Shown: positions 1 to 5,451 of the stretch, piece after piece | How the letters are laid out: every line of letters begins with the position of its first letter | Position numbering within the stretch: position 1 is the first letter of the stretch | Translations under genes and position numbers: made by a program | The notes under the pieces: generated by a model | What the model was told of the DNA's origin: nothing | Seen by the model: only the letters and a program-made list of their open reading frames with translations | The model's database searches: none | Source of the DNA: Firmicutes bacterium UBA3910 | Lineage (GTDB): Bacteria > Bacillota > Limnochordia > Darwinibacteriales > Darwinibacteriaceae | Reading direction: 5' to 3' | DNA: 5,451 nucleotides | Assembly (NCBI GenBank): GCA_002391465.1 | Contig: DGFC01000010.1 | Span: 4,851 to 10,301 of the forward strand

Positions 1-1499
1 GTACCGCCCACTTCCTTACCCAGCAGCGTATCGGCGGGAACCCCTTCTAAACCGGCAAACTTGAGGGCGTGGGTGATTTCTTCCCCACCCCTTGGGCGGA
101 GAGTGTCTCCGAGAAAGACATTGTCTGCTGCTGTAAAGGTTAAATACCTGGCGGGGATCTGAGAAACCGTGCTCATTTGCTTTAGTCTACCTGGCAGGGA
201 TAAAGTCTCAACGGGCTGACCGTTGAGGGACAGTTCACCTTCCGATGGCGATAGTATGCCGGTAACCAACTTGACGAAGGTGGTCTTACCTGCCCCGTTT
301 TCGCCCACCAAGGCCACCTTTTCACCTTTTCGGATGGAAAAGTCAATCCCTGTCAGGACGTAATCTTCGCTGAGGGGATAACGGTATTTTACCCCCTCTG
401 CTCGCACCATCTCAATATCCCCTGTTTTCTCTACTCCAGGCCGTTCGGGCAGTTCCATTAGATCGTAGAACATGGCCGCCTCATTCTTCTTACCCGCAAA
501 GGCCGCAAGGCTGCCCATGAGGGAGCTTGTATCCCGCAGTAGTGTGCCTATGAGGGACATGGCTGCCCCCAACGCCCCCAGGGAAATCTGGCCGCTGGCC
601 ATCAGATAAATCGCCAAAATGTTGGCGGCTACGTTGGCACTACTGGCTATAAGATCGTTAACCACATTGATCAGCGTCCGATTCCGGTAAAGCCGTTTCT
701 CCTTCTCAGTGTACTCAGCCATCACGTTCTGCCATTTAGTGAAGAAAAAATCAAACAGCCCCATCGTCTTGACTTCCTTGGCCCCATGCCTGAGCAGTAC
801 GTCTTGATAGTAATTAGCCCGGCGCAGAAGCTGGGAGTTTTCCTTCACGAACTTAAAGCGGAGCTTCTCAGCAAAAAGCAGCGTGTAAAGGGAAGGCAGG
901 GGCGCGATAAGCACAATCAGGCAGAGCCAGGGGTTGAAGACATACAAGGACGCGGCAATGGAAAGAACGGATACCCCTTTAGCCAAGACGAGGTAACCCT
1001 GGAACATAATCGCTCTGCTCAAATTGTCTCCCCAGCGTCTGTTGATGAACTGGAAAGTGCGATCGGCCAGATCGTTGATTTTCGGTACTTCCCAAAACTC
1101 CGGATCGATTTTGGCCAGTCTGCGCAGTACACGGGAGTTCACCAACTCCTGCAGCCGGTTAGCCTGCACCACATCAAGCCGTTCGATATCCTCCTGCCCT
1201 TCTGTGTACCGCCAGAGCACACCAACGAGGAGGTTGATGGCATAGTACAAAGTGACTAATCCCAGCATGGGGATAAGCTCTCCCCCTGGCAGATAGGCAG
1301 CAACAGCATCAATGTACTGCCCCCACACCACCGCGGCCACAGGCCTAAGCAGGGACAAAAGGAGCATTAGACCGAGAAAAAGTACACTCATAGCTGGAGC
1401 AGAACGGAACACAAAGGTCCATAACTTAACCAGGTGCCTAAGTTTGGGCTCCGCTTCCCGCTGTAAAGTTGACTCAATTAGGACTGTCCGGTTGTTCAT
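1..1499 (-). CDS. ABC transporter half-molecule, permease-ATPase fusion (second subunit; C-terminus cut by window edge)
   Basis: This is a type IV exporter-style half-transporter that would use ATP to move a substrate across the cytoplasmic membrane. The frame is open from the ATG at 1499 to the window edge, giving 499 residues beginning MNNRTVLIES. Hydrophobic segments lie at about residues 36-60, 76-96, 164-188, 189-210, 282-302 and 303-321, which fits a six-helix domain. The nucleotide-binding domain starts near 362, with a likely A-loop tyrosine (Y374), Walker A GENGAGKTT (399-407) and Q-loop Q447. The sequence stops at LLGKEVGG, just where the LSGGE signature should follow, so the signature, Walker B, catalytic glutamate and H-loop cannot be judged. 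By comparison with its 602-residue neighbour about 100 residues are missing. The start is supported by a strong ribosome site and by lying one base after the neighbour's stop. It most likely pairs with the 1501-3309 product as a heterodimer. The substrate is unknown. Confidence 0.93.
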   Translation of the reverse strand, partial: MNNRTVLIESTLQREAEPKLRHLVKLWTFVFRSAPAMSVLFLGLMLLLSLLRPVAAVVWGQYIDAVAAYLPGGELIPMLGLVTLYYAINLLVGVLWRYTEGQEDIERLDVVQANRLQELVNSRVLRRLAKIDPEFWEVPKINDLADRTFQFINRRWGDNLSRAIMFQGYLVLAKGVSVLSIAASLYVFNPWLCLIVLIAPLPSLYTLLFAEKLRFKFVKENSQLLRRANYYQDVLLRHGAKEVKTMGLFDFFFTKWQNVMAEYTEKEKRLYRNRTLINVVNDLIASSANVAANILAIYLMASGQISLGALGAAMSLIGTLLRDTSSLMGSLAAFAGKKNEAAMFYDLMELPERPGVEKTGDIEMVRAEGVKYRYPLSEDYVLTGIDFSIRKGEKVALVGENGAGKTTFVKLVTGILSPSEGELSLNGQPVETLSLPGRLKQMSTVSQIPARYLTFTAADNVFLGDTLRPRGGEEITHALKFAGLEGVPADTLLGKEVGG

Positions 1500-1500
1500 C

Positions 1501-3309
1501 TCAGCCCACCTCCCTTGCACTGCGGTCATACCAGCTCTTCTGAGCCTCAAACATCTCAGCGTAAAGCCCGCCTGCCTGCAGCAGCTGCAGGTGCGTACCT
1601 TCTTCCACTACCGAGCCATCGGAAATGACGATGATCCGATCGGTAACCGCAGTAGAGCCCAGGCGGTGGGTAATAAAGAGCGAAGTCTTGCCGTTGGTTA
1701 TCTCCGCAAATTCCCGGTAAAGGGCGCTTTCAGCCATGGGATCGAGCTGACTGGTGGGTTCATCGAGGATAAGGATGGGCCGGTCACCAAAGAGGGCCCG
1801 GGCCATGGTCACGCGCTGCCACTCCCCACCTGATAGGTCGGTGCCAGACTCAAACTGCTTGCCTAGGAGCGACCGTTCTTGGCTGGGCAGTTTCTCAACT
1901 ACACCCTCCAGCCCAGCCTTTTTTACTGCGCGCCAAAACCGATGGCTGTCATCCTTCTCCTCTAAATTCCCGATCACAACGTTTTCTTCCAACGTCAGAT
2001 TGAAGCGGCTGAAGTCTTGGAAGACGGTGCCGAAAATCCTCGTCCTCTCGGCCAGACCGAAACTGGCCAGGGGCCTACCACCAAGCAAGATCTCCCCTTG
2101 GTCAGGTAGGAAAAGGCCTAAGAGGAGCTTGACAATAGTGCTTTTGCCTTCCCCGTTCTCACCCACCAGGGAGATCTTTTCTCCCTCGCCAATCACAAAG
2201 CTGATCCCCTTGAGAATATCCCGATCGGTGCCAGGGTATCTGAACCACACGTTTCTAAACTCAATGTCAAATGCGTCGGGCATAGTAGACACTTCGGGCT
2301 CAGCATCTTCCGACAGTTCAAAGTAAAGCCTGTAGAAATTAAAAAAGTTGGCGTGGTAATGGCCCCATTTAAAGATAAACACGGATCCGCCCAGCTGATC
2401 GTAAAGACTGGAAAAGACCATGAGGGATGTGGAGATGAAGAGCCCGATACTTACTTCTCCCCTCAGGTAAAGAAGGAGCAGGAGTAAAGCGTTGCCTAAC
2501 ACCGCAAAACGGGAAATGTTATTGGATAAAAATACCTTGCGCAGGTTCTTCAGGAAAAAACCCTCGTATGTTCTGTTGCGCGCATTGAGGCGGTGTTTGT
2601 AAGTATCCACAAGGTAGTCTGAAGCCTGGTTCAGGGTGTTTTCCCTAAGATAATCCCTCTCCTGCAGCATGTTCTGCAGGATTTGATACTCCCTCTCCCG
2701 TTTCCAATAGGTCTCCATCTCCTCGTAAATGTTGTAGGTCTGCCTCGAGGCCAAAATAGTCTCCACAATAAAGGGGAGAAGGACAGGAATGACCAGCCAC
2801 CATTTGATGGAGATGAGGATAGCTAAGGAGCCGAGGGAACCTACTACGGAAGAGACGAAAAAGAATATGTACATGGGAAAAAGATGCCGGGCCGAGTTTT
2901 CGGCCCGGGTGTAGGCCTTATCAATAATCTCCATGGAAGCTTCGCTTTCCAAGTGCTCGTATTTCATCCTCTTTAACTTCTGCAGCATCTCACCCCGAAA
3001 GGCCGAGCGCAGCACCAAAAGACACCTAGGCTCGGCGTAGCCGTAGACAAACAGGTGGAGTAGATTGGGCGCAAGGGAGGCAGCTACAAACAGGAGAAAA
3101 TAAGGGGTCAGAGCAGCGAGGCCCACCTCTCCCTGTGCCGCGGCTAAACTGAGGTTAAACAGCCTGCTGTTGACAAAGACGCCAAAGGGCTGCAGCAGAC
3201 CCAGGGCAACTGACGCTGCAAAGACGAGCACAACAACGACGGGCGCGTTTTTGGAAAGTATCCGCAGCAAGTATCGGTAAGTGTCAAGTATCGTGCCAAC
3301 GTTTTTCAT
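1501..3309 (-). CDS. ABC transporter half-molecule, permease-ATPase fusion (first subunit, complete)
   Basis: This is a complete 602-residue exporter half-transporter, the usual length for a fused permease-ATPase subunit. Hydrophobic segments at about 22-45, 64-90, 145-168, 170-188, 268-282 and 285-303 form the membrane domain. The charged stretch around 105-142 corresponds to the intracellular loops. The ATPase domain carries every expected motif: A-loop Y358, Walker A GENGEGKST (383-391), Q-loop Q431, signature LSGGE (492-496), Walker B ILILDEP with D516 and catalytic E517, D-loop SQLD (520-523) and H-loop H548. It therefore looks catalytically competent. There is no N-terminal C39 peptidase domain, so it is not a leader-cleaving bacteriocin exporter. 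GGGAGGA nine bases upstream supports the ATG at 3309. It follows the acetyltransferase by 43 bp and precedes the second subunit by one base. The LSGGEWQ signature occurs in exporters of several kinds, including some linked to modified peptides, but no substrate can be assigned from the sequence. Confidence 0.96.
   Translation of the reverse strand: MKNVGTILDTYRYLLRILSKNAPVVVVLVFAASVALGLLQPFGVFVNSRLFNLSLAAAQGEVGLAALTPYFLLFVAASLAPNLLHLFVYGYAEPRCLLVLRSAFRGEMLQKLKRMKYEHLESEASMEIIDKAYTRAENSARHLFPMYIFFFVSSVVGSLGSLAILISIKWWLVIPVLLPFIVETILASRQTYNIYEEMETYWKREREYQILQNMLQERDYLRENTLNQASDYLVDTYKHRLNARNRTYEGFFLKNLRKVFLSNNISRFAVLGNALLLLLLYLRGEVSIGLFISTSLMVFSSLYDQLGGSVFIFKWGHYHANFFNFYRLYFELSEDAEPEVSTMPDAFDIEFRNVWFRYPGTDRDILKGISFVIGEGEKISLVGENGEGKSTIVKLLLGLFLPDQGEILLGGRPLASFGLAERTRIFGTVFQDFSRFNLTLEENVVIGNLEEKDDSHRFWRAVKKAGLEGVVEKLPSQERSLLGKQFESGTDLSGGEWQRVTMARALFGDRPILILDEPTSQLDPMAESALYREFAEITNGKTSLFITHRLGSTAVTDRIIVISDGSVVEEGTHLQLLQAGGLYAEMFEAQKSWYDRSAREVG
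1507..1516 (-). promoter_or_regulatory. Strong Shine-Dalgarno site for the second ABC subunit, inside the end of the first
   Basis: The minus strand reads AAGGGAGGTG, followed 7 bases later by the ATG at 1499. The site overlaps the last codons of the upstream ABC gene, whose TGA (1503-1501) is one base before the ATG. This arrangement fixes the start and suggests that ribosomes ending the first subunit begin the second, which would keep the two subunits in equal amounts. Confidence 0.85.
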
Positions 3310-3318
3310 GTCACAGGT

Positions 3319-3325
3319 TCCTCCC
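3319..3325 (-). promoter_or_regulatory. Strong Shine-Dalgarno site for the first ABC subunit
   Basis: The minus strand reads GGGAGGA, nine bases before the ATG at 3309. It lies in the 43-bp spacer after the acetyltransferase stop. I saw no hairpin or promoter in that spacer, which supports read-through from the acetyltransferase. Confidence 0.8.
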
Positions 3326-3352
3326 GTACAAAACCATTCCCCAGCTTATGGC

Positions 3353-4192
3353 TTAGGTTATTGACAGCTCAGGGAATTTTATGTCACCCAAATCACACTT
3401 TACTCCCCTTACAAACCAGGGATCGGTCTCCCTTTCTTCCATTTCATACTCCAAATCGGGCCAGTAGGGCATAAAGCCCAATTCAATGTTTTCCACACCT
3501 GAAAAGGGCAAATGGGGGAGCAGTTGGGCAAAGTTTATGGGCCTGAGGGAGAAAACTCCCCTAATGCTTAAAACGGGACCTTCCTGATCAGCAATTACCA
3601 TTGTCTCAAGCTCTGGAATCTCATAGAGACTGTTGTTCAAGTAGCCCTGGTAAATGTGAAAGATATTTATACAGGCCGTGTTTAGGCAGTCCAGTTCCTT
3701 AGAAAAGTTGATCCGATTATACACATAGTGCCAGACCTTTGGGTCAGAATGGGTCAGTTTGAGCGGGGACACGCTGTTATTCACTCTGCAGTGAACGACA
3801 GGCTGCTTCTCATACACACGCTTAAAACCAAACCTGGGGTAAAAACCTAAAACTCCATCATTTGCGCATAAGTACATAGGGGTATCCGGATACTTCTCAA
3901 TGATGTGTTCCATCAATTTCCGGGCAAGCCCCTTACCCCTGTAATCCTCCCGCGTTGCCACTGCCCCTACCGAAAGGGCAGTGTAAGGCTGTCCCCTAAA
4001 CAACACTTTTGCTTTGTAAACACAGATGTTGGAGACGATTTCGTCCCCTACCATTATGGAGTAACTCTCGTAGTTTTGATCCCAGAGATCTAGGTCGTAC
4101 CAAAACTGAAAGTCAAAAAAGATTTCTTGCAAAAGGGCATTTAGTTTTTCCTGGTAAACCCTATCTGGGCCATTGCAGAAACGGATTTCCAT
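3353..4192 (-). CDS. GNAT-family N-acetyltransferase with an additional C-terminal domain
   Basis: This is a soluble, probably cytoplasmic enzyme of 279 residues expected to transfer acetyl from acetyl-CoA to an amine; the acceptor is unknown. The N-terminal half is a GNAT domain. Residues 75-90 form motif A, with the CoA pyrophosphate-binding loop YRGKGLA (R85, G86, K87, G88). Residues 115-124 (LGFYPRFGFK) are the typical 'Y..FGF' motif near the acetyl-CoA site. A single GNAT domain is about 150 residues; the remaining 140 or so (140-279) form a second segment, with a conserved-looking ELGFMPYW (237-244) and an ending near WFVRG...FPELS. From memory, two-domain GNATs with this kind of tail are common and mostly uncharacterised in Bacillota. 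The ATG at 4192 is the sensible start, since no in-frame alternative lies close upstream, although its ribosome site is poorly spaced. It probably heads the transcript that includes the exporter, so a role in modifying or detoxifying an exported compound is possible but unproven. Confidence 0.9.
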   Translation of the reverse strand: MEIRFCNGPDRVYQEKLNALLQEIFFDFQFWYDLDLWDQNYESYSIMVGDEIVSNICVYKAKVLFRGQPYTALSVGAVATREDYRGKGLARKLMEHIIEKYPDTPMYLCANDGVLGFYPRFGFKRVYEKQPVVHCRVNNSVSPLKLTHSDPKVWHYVYNRINFSKELDCLNTACINIFHIYQGYLNNSLYEIPELETMVIADQEGPVLSIRGVFSLRPINFAQLLPHLPFSGVENIELGFMPYWPDLEYEMEERETDPWFVRGVKCDLGDIKFPELSIT

Positions 4193-4205
4193 CTCGAAGC
4201 ACCAA

Positions 4206-4211
4206 CCTTCC
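4206..4211 (-). promoter_or_regulatory. Weak, distant Shine-Dalgarno-like site for the acetyltransferase
   Basis: The minus strand reads GGAAGG, 13 bases before the ATG at 4192, which is longer than the usual 5-10. Both ABC genes have much better sites, so the acetyltransferase may be translated less efficiently. A purine-rich GAGAAGGA just upstream abuts an out-of-frame ATG at 4217. Confidence 0.4.
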
Positions 4212-4232
4212 GTTCATTCCTTCTCAAATCCC

Positions 4233-4241
4233 ATAGTAGCA
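4233..4241 (-). promoter_or_regulatory. Possible extended -10 promoter for the acetyltransferase-ABC unit
   Basis: The minus strand reads TGCTACTAT, an extended -10 (TGn plus TACTAT, one mismatch to TATAAT), about 40 bases before the acetyltransferase ATG and after the hairpin at 4290-4316. No convincing -35 is present at 16-18 bp: the best position reads ATTCGC. An extended -10 can partly compensate for that. This is a pattern match only. Confidence 0.35.
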
Positions 4242-4289
4242 GCATTGCCAACAAAGCGAATCGGGCTGAGGTCGGAAAAGTAGGAGAGC

Positions 4290-4316
4290 GCAGCCCCTTA
4301 GCCTAGAAGGGGCTGC
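4290..4316 (-). terminator. Perfect 10-bp GC-rich hairpin after the regulator gene, probable terminator
   Basis: GCAGCCCCTT (4290-4299) and AAGGGGCTGC (4307-4316) pair perfectly around a 7-base loop, 32 bases beyond the regulator's stop codon. On the minus strand the stem is followed by GCTCTCCTACTTTTCC. The T-run (4276-4279) is therefore short and about ten bases away, weaker than a textbook intrinsic terminator. The plus strand has no T-run after the stem. Termination of the regulator transcript is the simplest reading; partial read-through or a role in 3'-end RNA stability is also possible. Confidence 0.6.
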
Positions 4317-4348
4317 ATAGAACGCGTTTAGGAGTTGGTAAGTTTTGG

Positions 4349-5432
4349 CTAGCCGCGCTTTAAGACGCTGATTGTGGCATGGCGGCTGTGTTTTTCCAGC
4401 GACTCTTCGATCACACGGCCCACAACCACATCCCCGGAGCCAATTGCCCTAAGTGAGGCGGTCCTGGCAGTAACGCCTTCCGCATCAACATCACCAGAAC
4501 CGGCAACTACAATCTGCAGACTGTCCACTTCGCCGCGGCCAAAATCGATGCTGCCCGAACCGTTAATCTGAGCCTTGATATCCCCGCTGACTTGGTCGAT
4601 ATCAACATCGCCGGAGCCATTCACGGTCACATTCACCTGGCCAACCGCTTCACAGGTCAAATCCCCACTGCCGTTCACGCTGCCCGTTAGGACGTCAAGG
4701 TCAGCCAATTCGGCACTACCCGAACCATTCACGCTCACCGTTGCCTTTTTAAAGGGGATCTCCACTTCGGCGCTGCTGGAACCGTTCACCATCAGGGTCA
4801 AATCCTCGCCCCGATCGGAGCCAAAGGCTATTTCCACGTAATTGTGGGTGCCGTTTGATACACCAATGCTGTCCCTGCGGTATTTGACCCGCAGTCTGTC
4901 CTGCTCTTGGTTGATCACTAAGTTGTTCAAAAAGAGAGGCGTTCCCTGGGCAGAAACCCGTGTCTTGTTATCAGGTGATCTGGTCACCGAGAACTCGGCA
5001 TGGGCTACAACAAGCTCCAATGACTTAATTCCCTCGAAAGTCTCCTGTAGTTCCGTCAGGCTATGGTTCACCGCCGGCGGGATGTACCGTTCCTCGGCGA
5101 AGGCAAAGCGGATATCACCAAGGCCTTTGTTCACAATTTCCAAACCGGAGAGGTTAGCTGAACTCCCATCCTTGAAGATCACCGTATCGCCCGTGCTCAC
5201 TTCCACCTCTTTGTCCGAGTAGCAGCCGACGTTACCGAAAGTGTGCACCAACTTCAGCTTATGCTCGTCAAATTCGGGAAAAGAGAACTCCCCTTCCCCA
5301 TTGGGCTCCCGCTGTTCCCGGCCGAAGAGTTCTTCAATTGATGTCCCCAAGACCTGAGCCAACCTGGGTAAAATGGTGATCTCAGGGAAACTCACTTCAT
5401 TCTCCCATTTGGACACAGCCTGAGCAGTAATG
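4349..5432 (-). CDS. XRE-type helix-turn-helix regulator fused to a DUF2807/DUF4097-like beta-strand repeat domain (N-terminus missing)
   Basis: Residue numbers count from the false Met at 5449; genomic coding begins at base 5432. Residues 7-44 (ITAQAVSKWE, then FPEITILPRLAQVLGTSIEELFG) are the recognition helix and last helices of an XRE/Cro-C1-type DNA-binding domain. About 25-30 residues with the first helices and the true start are missing because the sequence runs into adapter. Residues 45-140 are an acidic segment I do not recognise. From about 141 to 345 the pattern is short beta strands and turns, with seven GSG-type turns (222, 241, 259, 277, 296, 316, 336), resembling the DUF2807/DUF4097 repeat families, which form beta-solenoid-like folds. 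The C-terminus is basic (KHSRHATISVLKRG). I see no signal peptide or membrane segment, so the protein should be cytoplasmic, although that repeat type is usually exported. The ligand and target genes are unknown. The TAG stop is at 4351-4349, followed by a probable terminator. Confidence 0.88.
4430..4786 (-). repeat. Seven-fold protein-coding repeat (NGSG[D/S]-type turns) within the regulator
   Basis: The turn motif occurs seven times, as NGSSS, NGSGS, NGSGD, NGSGD, NGSGS, AGSGD and IGSGD. The first base of each copy is at 4786, 4729, 4675, 4621, 4564, 4504 and 4444 on the minus strand. Spacing is 19, 18, 18, 19, 20 and 20 residues, as expected for rungs of a beta-solenoid. At DNA level it shows as recurring GTTCAC/ATTCAC and CCGGAGCC/CCCGAACC words on the plus strand. 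The intervening strands differ, so the copies are diverged and not a recent tandem duplication. Confidence 0.85.
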
Positions 5433-5451
5433 CTGTCTCTTATACACATCT
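5433..5451 (-). other. Tn5/Nextera mosaic-end adapter remnant (not genomic)
   Basis: CTGTCTCTTATACACATCT is the exact reverse complement of the 19-bp mosaic end used in transposase-based library preparation. It lies flush with the end of the sequence, as an untrimmed adapter at a contig end would. Read on the minus strand it encodes M-C-I-R-D plus two bases of the next codon, a widely seen artefactual N-terminus. Everything from 5433 onward should be trimmed. A native Tn5/IS50 end is very unlikely because no transposon sequence accompanies it and it breaks a helix-turn-helix gene in frame. Confidence 0.96.

Noticed and set aside
1575..1591. Inverted repeat CCTGCAGC-A-GCTGCAGG
   Set aside because: It lies inside the first ABC gene and is explained by Leu-Gln codons near the C-terminus (HLQLLQAGG); a one-base loop is not a stable hairpin.
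786..2326. Plus-strand open frames opposite the two ABC genes (for example 786-1259, 1312-1833, 1754-2326)
   Set aside because: They lie entirely opposite well-supported ABC motifs, have no recognisable domains and show compositionally odd translations typical of antisense frames.
2660..2681. Inverted repeat TCCTGCAG-CATGTT-CTGCAGGA
   Set aside because: It lies inside the same ABC gene, produced by the codons for LQNMLQ. There is no T-run or regulatory context.
3310..3352. Small peptide gene or promoter between the acetyltransferase and the first ABC gene
   Set aside because: It is only 43 bases, with a ribosome binding site but no start codon plus ORF and no -10/-35 pattern.
4161..4217. 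An 18-codon minus-strand ORF (starting MNGRLVLRDG) overlapping the acetyltransferase start, as a leader peptide or RiPP precursor
   Set aside because: The AAGGA motif directly abuts its ATG with no spacing, it overlaps the acetyltransferase out of frame, and it shows no leader or core peptide features.
4321..4328. Palindrome AACGCGTT next to the regulator stop
   Set aside because: It is eight bases long, unrepeated elsewhere that I could see, and expected by chance in a window this size.
4374..5222. Plus-strand frames with SPEP/PEPFT-rich translations opposite the regulator
   Set aside because: The apparent repeats are the complement of the GSG repeat codons in the real minus-strand gene.
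5444..5449. ATG at 5449 as the real start of the regulator
   Set aside because: It lies inside the 19-base adapter sequence, and the helix-turn-helix lacks its first helices downstream of it.

Overview
The window holds four genes, all on the minus strand, so transcription runs from right to left. In transcription order they are a helix-turn-helix regulator with a beta-strand repeat body (5432 to 4349, N-terminus missing), a two-domain GNAT acetyltransferase (4192 to 3353), a complete ABC half-transporter (3309 to 1501), and a second ABC half-transporter (from 1499) that is cut by the left edge just before its expected LSGGE signature. Strong GGGAGG-type Shine-Dalgarno sites, roughly balanced base composition, an XRE regulator of the 'AQAVSKWE' type and paired exporter half-molecules suggest a Bacillota (Firmicutes)-like bacterium. 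I cannot name the species.

The last 19 bases (5433-5451) are not genomic. They match the reverse complement of the Tn5/Nextera mosaic end exactly, so the sequence is probably a contig from transposase-prepared (often metagenomic) libraries with untrimmed adapter. The apparent N-terminus 'MCIRDS' of the right-hand protein is translated adapter, and the true start of that gene lies outside the window.

Region by region: 1-3309 encodes two fused permease-ATPase subunits separated by one base, very probably a translationally coupled heterodimeric exporter. The region 3310-3352 is a short spacer carrying a strong ribosome binding site. The acetyltransferase at 3353-4192 lies 43 bp upstream of the exporter and probably shares its transcript. 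The intergenic region 4193-4348 contains a perfect 10-bp hairpin, probably the regulator's terminator, and a possible extended -10 promoter for the acetyltransferase-exporter unit. The regulator, with seven GSG-type repeats, occupies 4349-5432. No gap exceeds 300 bases.

How the genes may work together (inference): the acetyltransferase and the exporter form one unit that could modify and/or export a small molecule or peptide. The upstream regulator appears to be a separate unit, and nothing in the sequence proves that it controls the exporter. I found no precursor peptide, biosynthetic gene, CRISPR array, RNA gene or mobile element. The most unusual genuine feature is the regulator: a DNA-binding domain joined, with no visible membrane segment, to a DUF2807/DUF4097-like repeat domain of a kind usually found on exported proteins.
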